Shown in pieces: positions 52,830 through 61,889 of a DNA stretch of 64,000 bases. Each line of letters begins with the position of its first letter. The stretch's first letter is position 1. The translations under genes and the position numbers were made by a program. The stretch comes from Pseudobowmanella zhangzhouensis (GTDB taxonomy: Bacteria > Pseudomonadota > Gammaproteobacteria > Enterobacterales > Alteromonadaceae): assembly GCF_042662685.1 (NCBI RefSeq), contig NZ_JBHSYO010000004.1, forward strand, positions 310,001-374,000, written 5' to 3'. The notes beneath the pieces were generated by a model that saw only the letters and a program-made list of their open reading frames with translations, did no database searches and was not told where the DNA came from.

Positions 52830-54308
52830 TTATTTACTCTCGTACCAGGCCCGGTCTTCACGCGCCAACAAGGCGATAGACGCAACCGGCCCCCATGAAC
52901 CGGCCTGATAAGGCGCTGGCGGCTCTTTGGTTTGTTTCCATGCGTCGATAATGCCATCGACCCATGCCCATGCGGCTTCGACCTCATCGCGGCGCACGAA
53001 CAACGCCTGATTACCCATCATCACTTCCAGCAACAGCTTTTCGTAAGCATCGGCAATCCGTTCATCTTTGAAGGTTTCAGAGAAGCTCAGGTTAAGTTTG
53101 GTTTTTTGCAAGTCCATAGACTTAGTGTTGTTCAGGCCCGGTAATTTGTTCATTACCGTCACTTCCACACCTTCATCCGGTTGCAGACGAATTTTTAATT
53201 TATTCGGTGGCAATTCCGGGAAGCTGTCTTTAAACAGGTTGTGCGGTTGGCTCTTGAAGTAAATCACCACCTCAGACGTCTTGGACGGCAGGCGTTTGCC
53301 CGTACGCAGATAAAACGGCACACCGGCCCAGCGCCAGTTGTCGATCTCCGCTTTCAGTGCGACAAAAGTTTCGGTCTTACTGCGGGTATTGGCATCTTCT
53401 TCTTCCAGATAGCCGGGGACCTCTTTACCCATCACGAATCCACGGGTGTACTGGCCTCGTACGGTTTTCTCACGTACGTTACTGACGTCAATTTTACGCA
53501 GCGCCTTAAGAACCTTAAGCTTCTCGTCACGTATGCTATCCGCATCCAACGTTGTGGGCGGCTCCATGGCGATCAGGGTCAGGATTTGCAGCAAATGGTT
53601 TTGCACCATATCGCGCATCTGACCTGCTTCATCAAAGTAACCCCAACGGCCTTCAATGCCGACCGACTCGGCTACGCTGATCTGCACATGGTCGATACAG
53701 TTGTGATCCCAGTTATTGGTAAACAGCGAATTAGCAAAACGCAATGCGATCAGGTTCAGCACCGTTTCTTTACCCAGATAATGGTCTATCCGGTAAATCT
53801 GCGACTCGTTAAAATATTCTGCGACCTGGTTGTTAATCACCTTAGAGGAGTCCAGATCGTGACCAATGGGTTTTTCCAGCACTACGCGGACTGAATCGTC
53901 GATTACACCCGCATGTTTCATGCCCTTACAGATGTCACTGAACACCGATGGCGGCGTAGAGAAGTAACACACCATCACCCGCTCTGGATCGGTGAAGCGG
54001 CACAGGCCCTTGTAGTCATCCATCTTGGTAAAGTCCATTTCCACGTATTCACAACGGGCTTTCAGACGGGCCAGGCTATCTTCACAAATTTCGTCTTTGG
54101 TGAAATTACGCACGTTTTCATCGACCATTTGCGCGTACTCTTCCGCACTCATTGTCTGGCGCGCAACCCCGATTAACTTGGTTTCAGGGTGGATCAGCTG
54201 AGCTTTTTCTAACTGATATAAAGAAGGAAGTAACTTACGGCGGGCTAAATCGCCGCGGGTGCCGTACAGTACAAAATCACAGGGCTCAAACTTATTATTT
54301 ACTGACAT
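52830..54308 (-). CDS. zwf: Glucose-6-phosphate 1-dehydrogenase
   Basis: NADP-linked first step of the Entner-Doudoroff and pentose phosphate pathways. The 492-residue protein has FVLYGTRGDLARRKLLPSLY (coenzyme binding), the substrate-binding signature RIDHYLGKE and RWAGVPFYLRTGKRL. First gene of zwf-pgl-edd-glk-eda; divergent from hexR with a shared regulatory region. Confidence 0.98.
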   Translation of the reverse strand: MSVNNKFEPCDFVLYGTRGDLARRKLLPSLYQLEKAQLIHPETKLIGVARQTMSAEEYAQMVDENVRNFTKDEICEDSLARLKARCEYVEMDFTKMDDYKGLCRFTDPERVMVCYFSTPPSVFSDICKGMKHAGVIDDSVRVVLEKPIGHDLDSSKVINNQVAEYFNESQIYRIDHYLGKETVLNLIALRFANSLFTNNWDHNCIDHVQISVAESVGIEGRWGYFDEAGQMRDMVQNHLLQILTLIAMEPPTTLDADSIRDEKLKVLKALRKIDVSNVREKTVRGQYTRGFVMGKEVPGYLEEEDANTRSKTETFVALKAEIDNWRWAGVPFYLRTGKRLPSKTSEVVIYFKSQPHNLFKDSFPELPPNKLKIRLQPDEGVEVTVMNKLPGLNNTKSMDLQKTKLNLSFSETFKDERIADAYEKLLLEVMMGNQALFVRRDEVEAAWAWVDGIIDAWKQTKEPPAPYQAGSWGPVASIALLAREDRAWYESK

Positions 54309-54541
54309 CTCTTTACCTGGTGTCGTGCGAATAGTTGAAGTGGCTGTAAGTCTACAACAGGTGAAATGACATTTCCTGTTGAGCTACGTTTAGTTAATCG
54401 CATTTGATGTAATTTTACAACATTTAACAATTCAATTTACCCAAAACCTGCCTTCGTGTAGCCTAGCCGAATATAAAATTGCGAATGTGTGCGAAATTTA
54501 CGTACCTTTTACATAACAAACTTCCGCGCTAACGAGTCATT
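54309..54541. other. Divergent zwf-hexR regulatory region
   Basis: 233 bases with a shortened HexR-type palindrome at 54408-54419. A TATAAA (54472-54477) lies on the hexR side with a poor -35 box. No clear zwf promoter stands out by eye. Confidence 0.55.
54408..54419. promoter_or_regulatory. Candidate (shortened) HexR operator at zwf/hexR
   Basis: TGTAATTTTACA has both TGTAA and TTACA half-sites but only 2 bases between them instead of 5. The following ACATTT context is shared with the pykA operator. It could be a variant HexR site or chance. Confidence 0.5.
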
Positions 54542-55384
54542 ATGAATATATTGGACAAAATTTCTGAGTACCACGGACAGTTAAGTAAATCAGAAAAGAA
54601 AGTCGCCGAGACCATTCTGGCAAACCCGCAAAATGCCATTCATAGTAGCATCGCCACTCTCGCCCGCCAGGCGAATGTCAGCGAGCCTACCGTTAACCGT
54701 TTTTGCCGCCGTCTTGATACCAAAGGTTTCCCTGATTTTAAATTGCATTTGGCTCAGAGTCTGGCCAATGGCACTCCTTATGTCAGCCGCCACGTAGACG
54801 AAAACGACGGGCCTGAGGAATACACCAAGAAAATCTTTGAATCGACTATGGCGTCACTGGATGTTGCACGTCAGTCGGTGGATGTGGTGACTGTCAACCG
54901 TGTTGTGGACTTACTGACCCAGGCTAAGAAAATTTCTTTCTTCGGGTTGGGCGCGTCCGCGTCGGTGGCCCATGATGCGCTAAACAAGTTTTTCCGCTTC
55001 AATGTGCCTGTCGTGTATTTTGATGACATTCTGATGCAGCGCATGAGCTGTATGAACTGTGATGAAGGTGATGTGGTGGTACTGATTTCTCACACTGGCC
55101 GCACTAAGTCATTGGTCGAGATTGCACAAATCGCCCGTCACAATGGCGCCACCGTCGTCGGCATGACTGCCAAAGACAGCCCACTGGCGAAAGAGTGCTC
55201 CATGGTGCTGGCGCTGGAAGTGCCTGAAGACACAGATATGTATATGCCAATGGCGTCACGGATTGCCCAAATGGTCATGATTGATATCCTTGCTACCGGC
55301 TTTACTTTGCGCCGCGGTCCGCGTTTTCGTGAGAACCTCAAACGGGTCAAAGAAACGTTACGCGGTTCCCGCTTTGACAAATAG
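54542..55384 (+). CDS. hexR: RpiR-family regulator HexR
   Basis: Represses, and in some genomes activates, central carbon genes in response to KDPG. The 280-residue protein has an N-terminal RpiR helix-turn-helix (about 20-75; SSIATLARQANVSEPTVNRFCRRL) and a C-terminal SIS sugar-phosphate domain (about 120-255; FGLGASASVAHDALNKF, LISHTGRTKS). It is placed between zwf and pykA, two of its likely targets. Confidence 0.95.
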   Translation: MNILDKISEYHGQLSKSEKKVAETILANPQNAIHSSIATLARQANVSEPTVNRFCRRLDTKGFPDFKLHLAQSLANGTPYVSRHVDENDGPEEYTKKIFESTMASLDVARQSVDVVTVNRVVDLLTQAKKISFFGLGASASVAHDALNKFFRFNVPVVYFDDILMQRMSCMNCDEGDVVVLISHTGRTKSLVEIAQIARHNGATVVGMTAKDSPLAKECSMVLALEVPEDTDMYMPMASRIAQMVMIDILATGFTLRRGPRFRENLKRVKETLRGSRFDK

Positions 55385-55405
55385 CCGCTAACTGCCAGAA
55401 TTTCG

Positions 55406-55427
55406 GGACGCTACGGCGTCCTTTTTT
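55406..55427 (+). terminator. hexR terminator
   Basis: GGACGC-TACG-GCGTCC followed by six T residues, 20 bases after hexR; separates it from pykA. Confidence 0.88.
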
Positions 55428-55474
55428 ACATCTGACGATTAACGACTTTTTTACAACTAAATAACCCGCAGCGA

Positions 55475-55503
55475 TTTTCATTTAAGCGGAGTTGCGCTAG
55501 AAT
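55475..55503 (+). promoter_or_regulatory. pykA promoter
   Basis: TTTTCA (55475-55480), 17-bp spacer, TAGAAT (55498-55503). The HexR palindrome begins 3 bases later, the same geometry as at gapA. Confidence 0.55.
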
Positions 55504-55505
55504 TT

Positions 55506-55520
55506 TGTAATTAAATTACA
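55506..55520. promoter_or_regulatory. HexR operator at pykA
   Basis: TGTAATTAAATTACA is a perfect 15-bp palindrome identical to the HexR consensus, over the predicted pykA transcription start. Confidence 0.9.
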
Positions 55521-55561
55521 ACATTTGTTGTTTCATCTACTTTTTGAGGCCGTGTCACATC

Positions 55562-56998
55562 ATGATGCATAGAAGAACCAAGATCGTTGCTACCCTGGGC
55601 CCTGCTACCAGCAGCAAAGAACAAATTCGCGGTATTTTACAGGCGGGTACCAATGTGGTGCGTATGAACTTCTCCCATGGCAGTGCCGAGGACCACATTG
55701 CCCGAGCCAAACTGGTGCGTGAAACCGCCGAGGAAATGGGCAAGTACATTGCGATTCTGGGTGATCTGCAGGGGCCGAAAATTCGTGTCGCCAAATTTGT
55801 AGATGGCAAAATTGAACTGGCTGTCGGCGACAAATTTATTCTGGACGCCGATATGGACAGCCTTGCCGGTAACCAACAGGCTGTGGGCATCGACTATAAA
55901 GCCCTGCCACAAGACGTCGCCGCCGGTGATATCCTGCTGCTGGATGACGGGCGTGTTCAATTACAGGTAGAAGCGGTTAAGGGTAATCAGGTACATACCG
56001 TGGTAACGGTTGGCGGCAAATTATCCAATAACAAAGGTATTAATCGCCAGGGTGGCGGCTTATCTGCTGCCGCACTGACAGATAAAGACAAGCAAGATAT
56101 CAAAACCGCAGCCGCTATGGGCGTGGATTATCTGGCAGTATCCTTCCCACGTTGCGGCGATGATTTACGTTACGCACGTGAACTGGCCGAAGCGGCGGGT
56201 TGCAAAGCACGGATTTGCGCCAAAGTAGAACGTGCCGAAGCGGTAGCCAGTATCGAAGCAATCGATGACATCATTTTAGCCTCGGACGCGGTAATGGTAG
56301 CCCGTGGGGATCTGGGGGTTGAAATCGGGGATGCAGAATTAGTTGGCGTACAGAAAAAACTGATCAGCCGCGCCCGTCAGTTAAATCGTGTTGTTATTAC
56401 GGCGACGCAGATGATGGAGTCGATGATTGAAAGCCCTATGCCAACCCGTGCAGAGGTCATGGACGTGGCAAACGCTGTGTTGGACGGTACCGATGCGGTA
56501 ATGCTGTCGGCAGAAACCGCGGCGGGCAAATATCCGGTAGAGACAGTCGCGGCCATGGCTCGCGTGTGTGAAGGCGCCGAGACACACCCAAGCGTGAAAA
56601 TTTCTAAACACCGTCTGGATGAAACTTTCTCCAGCGTCAGCGAAACAATCGCGATGTCAGCGGTATATGCCGCCAACCACCTGGCAAGTATTAAAGGCAT
56701 TGTGGCATTAACCGAGTCTGGTGAAACCGCTCGCCTGATGTCACGTATTACCTCATCGCTGCCCATCTATGCGCTGTCTCGTCACGAAGACACGCTCAAC
56801 GTAATGGCGCTGTATCGCGGTGTGAAACCCGTGTACTTTAACTCTAAATTATCTCAGCCAGGTGGGCTGACGCTGGATGTAAAAGCACGCCTGATCGAAA
56901 AAGGTTTAGTGCAACCGGGCGATCAATTGTTGCTGACCTATGGCGACAACATGGAAACCGTAGGTGCGACCAACTGTTGTAAAGTGATCACGGTTTAA
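55562..56998 (+). CDS. pykA: Pyruvate kinase
   Basis: Final glycolytic step, PEP to pyruvate with ATP. The 478-residue protein has RRTKIVATLGPATSS, VVRMNFSHGSAEDH, ICAKVERAEAV (catalytic Lys), VMVARGDLGVEIG and MLSAETAAGKYP. It is of the PykA (AMP/sugar-phosphate-activated) type by length and sequence. The start is the first ATG of MMHRRTKIV; GAGG lies 12 bases upstream. Confidence 0.96.
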   Translation: MMHRRTKIVATLGPATSSKEQIRGILQAGTNVVRMNFSHGSAEDHIARAKLVRETAEEMGKYIAILGDLQGPKIRVAKFVDGKIELAVGDKFILDADMDSLAGNQQAVGIDYKALPQDVAAGDILLLDDGRVQLQVEAVKGNQVHTVVTVGGKLSNNKGINRQGGGLSAAALTDKDKQDIKTAAAMGVDYLAVSFPRCGDDLRYARELAEAAGCKARICAKVERAEAVASIEAIDDIILASDAVMVARGDLGVEIGDAELVGVQKKLISRARQLNRVVITATQMMESMIESPMPTRAEVMDVANAVLDGTDAVMLSAETAAGKYPVETVAAMARVCEGAETHPSVKISKHRLDETFSSVSETIAMSAVYAANHLASIKGIVALTESGETARLMSRITSSLPIYALSRHEDTLNVMALYRGVKPVYFNSKLSQPGGLTLDVKARLIEKGLVQPGDQLLLTYGDNMETVGATNCCKVITV

Positions 56999-57012
56999 TC
57001 CACAAAATTGAC

Positions 57013-57042
57013 TAAAAAAGGCAGCTTTCGCTGCCTTTTTTT
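57013..57042. terminator. pykA terminator (bidirectional)
   Basis: AAAAAAGGCAGC-TTTC-GCTGCCTTTTTTT between the convergent pykA and oxidoreductase genes; symmetrical A/T tracts allow use in both directions. Confidence 0.9.
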
Positions 57043-57910
57043 ATTTCTGCAATCGGGTGAGCAACGAAGACGTATCCCAACGGTGCCCGCCGGCTTTCTG
57101 CACTTCCGCATAGAACTGATCCACTAACGCGGTTAATGGCAGGCTGGAGCCGTTTTTACGTGCCTCATTCAGGGCAATATTCAAGTCCTTACGCATCCAG
57201 TCAACCGCGAAACCGAACTCATATTCGCCATTGAGCATGGTTTTATAACGATTTTGCATTTGCCAGGATTGCGCCGCGCCCTGGCTAATCACCTCAATCA
57301 CTGCCGCACAGTCCATACCCGCCTGCTGGCCAAAATGCAGCGCTTCAGCCAGACCCTGCACGACACCAGCGATACAGATCTGGTTCATCATCTTCGCCAA
57401 TTGCCCGCTACCATGTTCGCCCAATAATCTGCAGCAGCGGCTGTATGCCTGCATGGCATCATTGGCCTTGGCGAAGCTTTGTTCATCACCGCCGACCATG
57501 ATGGTCAACTGGCCATTTTCCGCGCCCGCCTGGCCACCAGAAACCGGCGCATCTAAAAAGCCAATCTGTTGCTCAGTACAGCGCTGTGCCAGCTCACGGG
57601 CAAGTTCAGCCGATGCAGTGCTGTGATCCACCAACACCGCGCCCGCGGTCATGCCCGCCAACGCACCATGGTCACCATAGACAACCTGACGCACATCATC
57701 GTCATTCCCCACACACACAAACACGATATCCGCGTCTTTCGCCGCCTGGGCTGGAGTATTAGCCATGCTGCCGGTGTACTGCTCCACCCACTTTTGTGCC
57801 TTAATACTGGTGCGATTATAAACGCAGACCTGATATCCACTTTTTTGCAGGTGACCGGCCATGGGATAACCCATCACCCCCAAACCAATAAAGGCAACTT
57901 TCTGTGACAT
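57041..57910 (-). CDS. 3-hydroxyisobutyrate dehydrogenase-family oxidoreductase
   Basis: A 289-residue NAD(P)-dependent beta-hydroxyacid dehydrogenase. The N-terminal Rossmann motif is FIGLGVMGYPMAGHLQKSGY, the substrate loop DAPVSGGQAGAENGQLTIMVGG and the catalytic Lys in GQLAKMMNQI. It could act on tartronate semialdehyde, 3-hydroxyisobutyrate, succinic semialdehyde or similar; sequence does not settle this. Monocistronic. Confidence 0.88.
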   Translation of the reverse strand: MSQKVAFIGLGVMGYPMAGHLQKSGYQVCVYNRTSIKAQKWVEQYTGSMANTPAQAAKDADIVFVCVGNDDDVRQVVYGDHGALAGMTAGAVLVDHSTASAELARELAQRCTEQQIGFLDAPVSGGQAGAENGQLTIMVGGDEQSFAKANDAMQAYSRCCRLLGEHGSGQLAKMMNQICIAGVVQGLAEALHFGQQAGMDCAAVIEVISQGAAQSWQMQNRYKTMLNGEYEFGFAVDWMRKDLNIALNEARKNGSSLPLTALVDQFYAEVQKAGGHRWDTSSLLTRLQK

Positions 57911-58007
57911 ACGAGATTCTCTGACTTAAGGGGTTTAATCGGGTTACACTGCCCGACAACATATGTGATTACTATTACGCTAACAATACCAAAAAACAGC
58001 CATTACA

Positions 58008-58490
58008 ATGACAAAAAATCTTTATGACTTCTCCGCTTTGCGCAATAACGGTAGCGCAACGTCCATGTCTGAATTTGCCGACAAGGTGCTCCTCATCGTC
58101 AACACCGCCAGCCATTGTGGTTTCACACCTCAATATGAAGGGCTGCAAAAACTGTATACCCAGTATCAGGCGCAGGGCTTTGAAATCCTTGCTTTTCCCT
58201 GTGATCAGTTTGGTCATCAGGAACCCGGTGATGATATCCAGATTGCGGAGTTTTGCTCGCTCAACTACGCGACGACCTTTCCGTTATTCAGCAAAATTGA
58301 GGTCAACGGCGCTAACGCCCATCCACTATTTCGTCACTTAAAAAAGGCTGCGCCAGGTATACTTGGCAGCAAAAGGATAAAATGGAATTTCACCAAGTTT
58401 TTGGTCGACCGTCAGGGCAATGTGGTTAAGCGCTACGCTACGGCCACCAAACCGCAAGCGATAGCCGCGGATATTGAACAACTACTTTGA
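58008..58490 (+). CDS. Glutathione/thioredoxin peroxidase (GPx family)
   Basis: A 160-residue thioredoxin-fold peroxidase. The peroxidatic cysteine is in IVNTASHCGFTPQYEGLQ (Cys in place of selenocysteine), followed by FPCDQFGHQEPG and the WNFTKFLVD motif. Resembles BtuE of E. coli and usually uses thioredoxin. ldhA follows 9 bases after the stop, so the two are probably cotranscribed. Confidence 0.92.
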   Translation: MTKNLYDFSALRNNGSATSMSEFADKVLLIVNTASHCGFTPQYEGLQKLYTQYQAQGFEILAFPCDQFGHQEPGDDIQIAEFCSLNYATTFPLFSKIEVNGANAHPLFRHLKKAAPGILGSKRIKWNFTKFLVDRQGNVVKRYATATKPQAIAADIEQLL

Positions 58491-58499
58491 GGATGCGCT

Positions 58500-59495
58500 A
58501 TGCAGGTCGCGGTATTCAGCAGTCAACATTATGATCAAACGTTCTTAAGCGAAGCAGTCAAAGCGAGCGGAATACAGCTGACATTTTTTGATGCACGTCT
58601 GACCGCACAAACTGCAACCCTCGCCAAAGGTTTTAGCGCCATTTGCGTGTTCGTAAACGATGAGTTGAGCCCCACTGTACTCTATTGCCTGCACGAATAT
58701 GGCGTTAAACATATCGCCCTGCGCTGTGCCGGGTTTAACAATGTGGATATCAAACACGCCAAACAACTTGGGATCAGTGTTTCCAGAGTGCCTGATTACT
58801 CTCCCCAAGCGGTGGCAGAACATGCCGTTGCGCTAATGCTGACCCTCAACCGCAGATTGCACAAAGCCTACAACCGCGTGAAAGAAAATAATTTTACTCT
58901 GGATGGCTTACTGGGTTTCAACATGCACCACAAAACAGTAGGCATTATTGGCGCGGGCAGAATTGGTCAGGCAACCATGCAGATCCTGCGTGGGTTTGGT
59001 TGCCAAATTCTTTGCTATGACCCGTTTAAACCAGAAATAGACATCCCTGAGGTACGCTTTGTGCCGCTGGATACATTACTCAAAGACAGTGACATTATTT
59101 CCCTGCACTGCCCCCTTACTCCGGACAATCAACGCATGATTGATGCCAGTGCAATTGCCAAAATGAAACCAGGGGTGATGCTTATCAATACCTCGCGTGG
59201 CGGTCTTGTCGATACCCGTGCGGTCATCGATGCTTTAAAGACCTACCATATTGGTTATCTTGGGCTGGATGTGTATGAAATGGAAAGCGAATTGTTTTTT
59301 CAGGATCTATCCGACAGCATCGTTCAGGATGATGTGTTTCAACGCCTGCTTACCTTTCCTAATGTGTTAATCACCGGACATCAGGGCTTTTTCACTCGTG
59401 AAGCACTGCAACACATTGCCAGCACGACTATCCATAACCTACAGCTTGCAGAGCAAGGTCAAAGTGACCCACTATCCTTTTTAGTTTCAGGCTAA
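58500..59495 (+). CDS. ldhA: D-lactate dehydrogenase (NAD, fermentative)
   Basis: Reduces pyruvate to D-lactate. The 331-residue D-2-hydroxyacid dehydrogenase has the NAD fold VGIIGAGRIGQATMQIL, LRCAGFNNVDIKHA, the catalytic Arg in INTSRGGLVD and Glu/His in LDVYEMESE and ITGHQGFFT. LdhA-specific features outweigh other family members. GAGGA precedes ATG 58500. The last codons overlap cmoM tail to tail by 9 bases. Confidence 0.93.
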   Translation: MQVAVFSSQHYDQTFLSEAVKASGIQLTFFDARLTAQTATLAKGFSAICVFVNDELSPTVLYCLHEYGVKHIALRCAGFNNVDIKHAKQLGISVSRVPDYSPQAVAEHAVALMLTLNRRLHKAYNRVKENNFTLDGLLGFNMHHKTVGIIGAGRIGQATMQILRGFGCQILCYDPFKPEIDIPEVRFVPLDTLLKDSDIISLHCPLTPDNQRMIDASAIAKMKPGVMLINTSRGGLVDTRAVIDALKTYHIGYLGLDVYEMESELFFQDLSDSIVQDDVFQRLLTFPNVLITGHQGFFTREALQHIASTTIHNLQLAEQGQSDPLSFLVSG

Positions 59496-60245
59496 ACGGC
59501 GGGCAATCACGTGAAAGTATTTGCCGAGCCACATAAATGGCTCGACCTGCGCATACTGTCGTTCTAGTTGCAGTAGTGCGTCAAACTGTTCGGTTTGCAC
59601 ACGCTTGTCACGCACATAATCATGGAAACAACGGATCCCGGCCTTATGCTGCACGCTAAACTGATGCTTCTCCAAAAAGGCCAGTACCTCACGTGGCGCC
59701 TGTGCGTTGGTAGGGTTCATTCTCACCCGATTCGGCACATTAAACCCTTTACTGATGTAATCAAAATTACCATACAGAATATTGCCAAATAACCGGGCAT
59801 CCTGATTAAAGAAGGTCAGCGAAATTTGCCCACCGGGTTTCACTTTATTCAGCAATCCTTCGAGCACACTATACGGATCTTCCAGCCATTCCATGACAGC
59901 ATGGCACACCACCAGATCATATTGGCTGTCGTCCAGTGCCTGTATAGCACATTGCGCTGCACTAAACTGCTCAAACGCACCGCAGCGCTGCTGCGCCAGT
60001 TCAATCAACTCGGCCGACAAATCAATCAGGTGCACTCTATGACCAGCCTGCAACAATGGTAACGACATCTCGCCACCGCCACCACCGGCATCGAGCACAG
60101 ACAAAGGAGCTGTGCCGGTGTGCGCCATCACAAACTCTTCCAGCAGAATCTGACGTAACTGCCCTTTACTGGTGCCATAAATATTGTTCTGAAATTTTCT
60201 GGCTATCGTATCGAAGCTTTGATCTGGTTTATTATCTGGTTTCAT
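59487..60245 (-). CDS. cmoM: tRNA 5-carboxymethoxyuridine methyltransferase CmoM
   Basis: Methylates cmo5U34 of tRNAs (formerly SmtA). The 252-residue SAM methyltransferase matches E. coli CmoM: FQNNIYGTSKGQLRQILL, SVLDAGGGGGEMSLP, VCHAVMEWLEDP, GNFDYISKG and CFHDYVRDKR. No Shine-Dalgarno is visible before ATG 60245. It is divergent from elyC, as smtA and ycbC are neighbours in E. coli. Confidence 0.92.
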   Translation of the reverse strand: MKPDNKPDQSFDTIARKFQNNIYGTSKGQLRQILLEEFVMAHTGTAPLSVLDAGGGGGEMSLPLLQAGHRVHLIDLSAELIELAQQRCGAFEQFSAAQCAIQALDDSQYDLVVCHAVMEWLEDPYSVLEGLLNKVKPGGQISLTFFNQDARLFGNILYGNFDYISKGFNVPNRVRMNPTNAQAPREVLAFLEKHQFSVQHKAGIRCFHDYVRDKRVQTEQFDALLQLERQYAQVEPFMWLGKYFHVIARRLA

Positions 60246-60267
60246 CAATTATTAAGCGTTGATTTTT

Positions 60268-61023
60268 ATGGAAATGTTCTGGTTTAAGAAGCTCGTGGGC
60301 AAACTGCTGATGCCATTACCGCTGATTATTATACTGAGTCTGCTCGCCCTGTTCTTGTATAAACGCAATAAAAATCGCGCAGCAAAATCCATCGTCGCCC
60401 TTAACATTATGCTACTGCTGCTGGTGACTACGCCCTGGCTGCCAAATCAACTGCTGGGTGCGCTGGAACATGAGTATCCGCAATTCGATCAGGCTCAAGC
60501 GGTTGAAGTTGTTGTGGTGCTGGGTTGTGACCATGTGAATGACTTACGCGTGCCGTTAACGTCGCAATTGCGCGCCTGCTCGCTGTTTCGCCTGACAGAG
60601 GGCTTGCGTATCCTGCGGGCACATCCCAACGCGCTGTTAATCACCTCAGGTGGTTCGGCAGAAACGTTTAGCAATGCGGAGACCATGCGGGATCTGGCTA
60701 TAGAATTGGGCGTCCCAGCCCAGCGCATCCGCATGCAGACCACCTCCAGAGACACGGAAGAGGAAGCGCAATTACTCAAACCCATGTTGGCTGATAAGCG
60801 TTTTGCGCTGGTCACCTCTGGTTATCATATGCGCCGCGCCATGCGAATTTTTCATCATGCCGGCATGCAGCCTGTCGCCGCACCTACGGAGCATCTGGTC
60901 AAAGACAGCGGTGCGCCGCGCAGCTGGCTTGGCAAATTCCCCAGCGCCAGCCATTTAGCCCGTATGGAACTGTATATCCACGAAACCCTAGGCTATTGGT
61001 GGCTAATTATACGCGGTAAGTAG
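60268..61023 (+). CDS. elyC: DUF218/ElyC envelope biogenesis factor
   Basis: Inner-membrane protein of 251 residues that in E. coli affects peptidoglycan synthesis and lipid-carrier use at low temperature. Two membrane helices (about 11-31 and 43-63) precede the DUF218 domain: VVVLGCDHVND, ITSGGSAETFSNAETM, RDTEEEAQLLKPM and VTSGYHMRRAMRIF. The first ATG (60268) is 22 bases from cmoM's start; a second ATG lies two codons on. No clear ribosome-binding site. Confidence 0.88.
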   Translation: MEMFWFKKLVGKLLMPLPLIIILSLLALFLYKRNKNRAAKSIVALNIMLLLLVTTPWLPNQLLGALEHEYPQFDQAQAVEVVVVLGCDHVNDLRVPLTSQLRACSLFRLTEGLRILRAHPNALLITSGGSAETFSNAETMRDLAIELGVPAQRIRMQTTSRDTEEEAQLLKPMLADKRFALVTSGYHMRRAMRIFHHAGMQPVAAPTEHLVKDSGAPRSWLGKFPSASHLARMELYIHETLGYWWLIIRGK

Positions 61024-61026
61024 AGA

Positions 61027-61782
61027 CTATGCCGGGTTATCGATATCAATAAATTCAACCTGCAAATCCCACGCATCGGCCAGATGCTGCCCTAACGCTT
61101 TGATCCCGTAGCGTTCGGTAGCGTGATGGCCTGCGGCAAAAAAATGAATGCCCATTTCCCGCGCAATATGAATGGTTTGCTCGGAGACTTCACCACTAAT
61201 AAAGGCATCAACACCGGCTTCGGCCGCTTGCTGAATAAAACTTTGGCCACCACCAGTACACCAGGCAAGCGTTTTAATCGGTTGGTCATTGATTTGTTCG
61301 GCCAGCACAGTTCGGCCCAGTCGCTGTTGAATATGGCTGGTAAGCGACGCCGCACTCATCGGCTCGCGCAATTGCCCCAGCATTACCATTCCTTCAGGCT
61401 CGACCGCAGAAAGTGGTTGCAGAACCTCAATATCCAGCAAGGTGGCAAGTTGTGCATTATTGCCATAGAGGGGATGCACATCCAACGGCAGATGATAGGC
61501 ATACAGATTGATATCTGCTTTTAACAGCGCCTGTAATCTGGCCTTTTTCATACCTATGATGCGTGGATCTTCATTTTTCCAAAAATAACCGTGATGCACG
61601 AAGATTGCGTCAGCATGGCAATCTACCGCCCGATCAATTAGCGCCTGTGATGCCGTTACGCCGCACACAACACGCTGCACCTCTGCACGTCCTTCAACCT
61701 GCAATCCATTAGGGCAATAATCCCGGATTTTGCCCACATTCAGTAGCTGACTAACGTACTGTTCCAGTTGTTTATTGTTCAT
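61027..61782 (-). CDS. ybgI: Nif3-like dinuclear metal centre protein YbgI
   Basis: A 251-residue Nif3/DUF34-family protein with conserved metal-binding histidines and acids (FVHHGYFWKNEDP, HLPLDVHPLYGNNAQLA, GHHATERYG). E. coli YbgI has been proposed as GTP cyclohydrolase-like or hydrolase; the function is not settled. I chose ATG 61782 after AAGG over a GTG two codons upstream. Tail-to-tail with elyC, 3 bases apart. Confidence 0.9.
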   Translation of the reverse strand: MNNKQLEQYVSQLLNVGKIRDYCPNGLQVEGRAEVQRVVCGVTASQALIDRAVDCHADAIFVHHGYFWKNEDPRIIGMKKARLQALLKADINLYAYHLPLDVHPLYGNNAQLATLLDIEVLQPLSAVEPEGMVMLGQLREPMSAASLTSHIQQRLGRTVLAEQINDQPIKTLAWCTGGGQSFIQQAAEAGVDAFISGEVSEQTIHIAREMGIHFFAAGHHATERYGIKALGQHLADAWDLQVEFIDIDNPA

Positions 61783-61889
61783 TTTCACGCCTTTTTATTG
61801 CTTTTTGGCTACCGATTAGACACATGTGTGAAAAAATTGTATAAAAGGTGTCCTTGAGTAAAGACATTCAACAAGGTAGTTCGAAAAAC

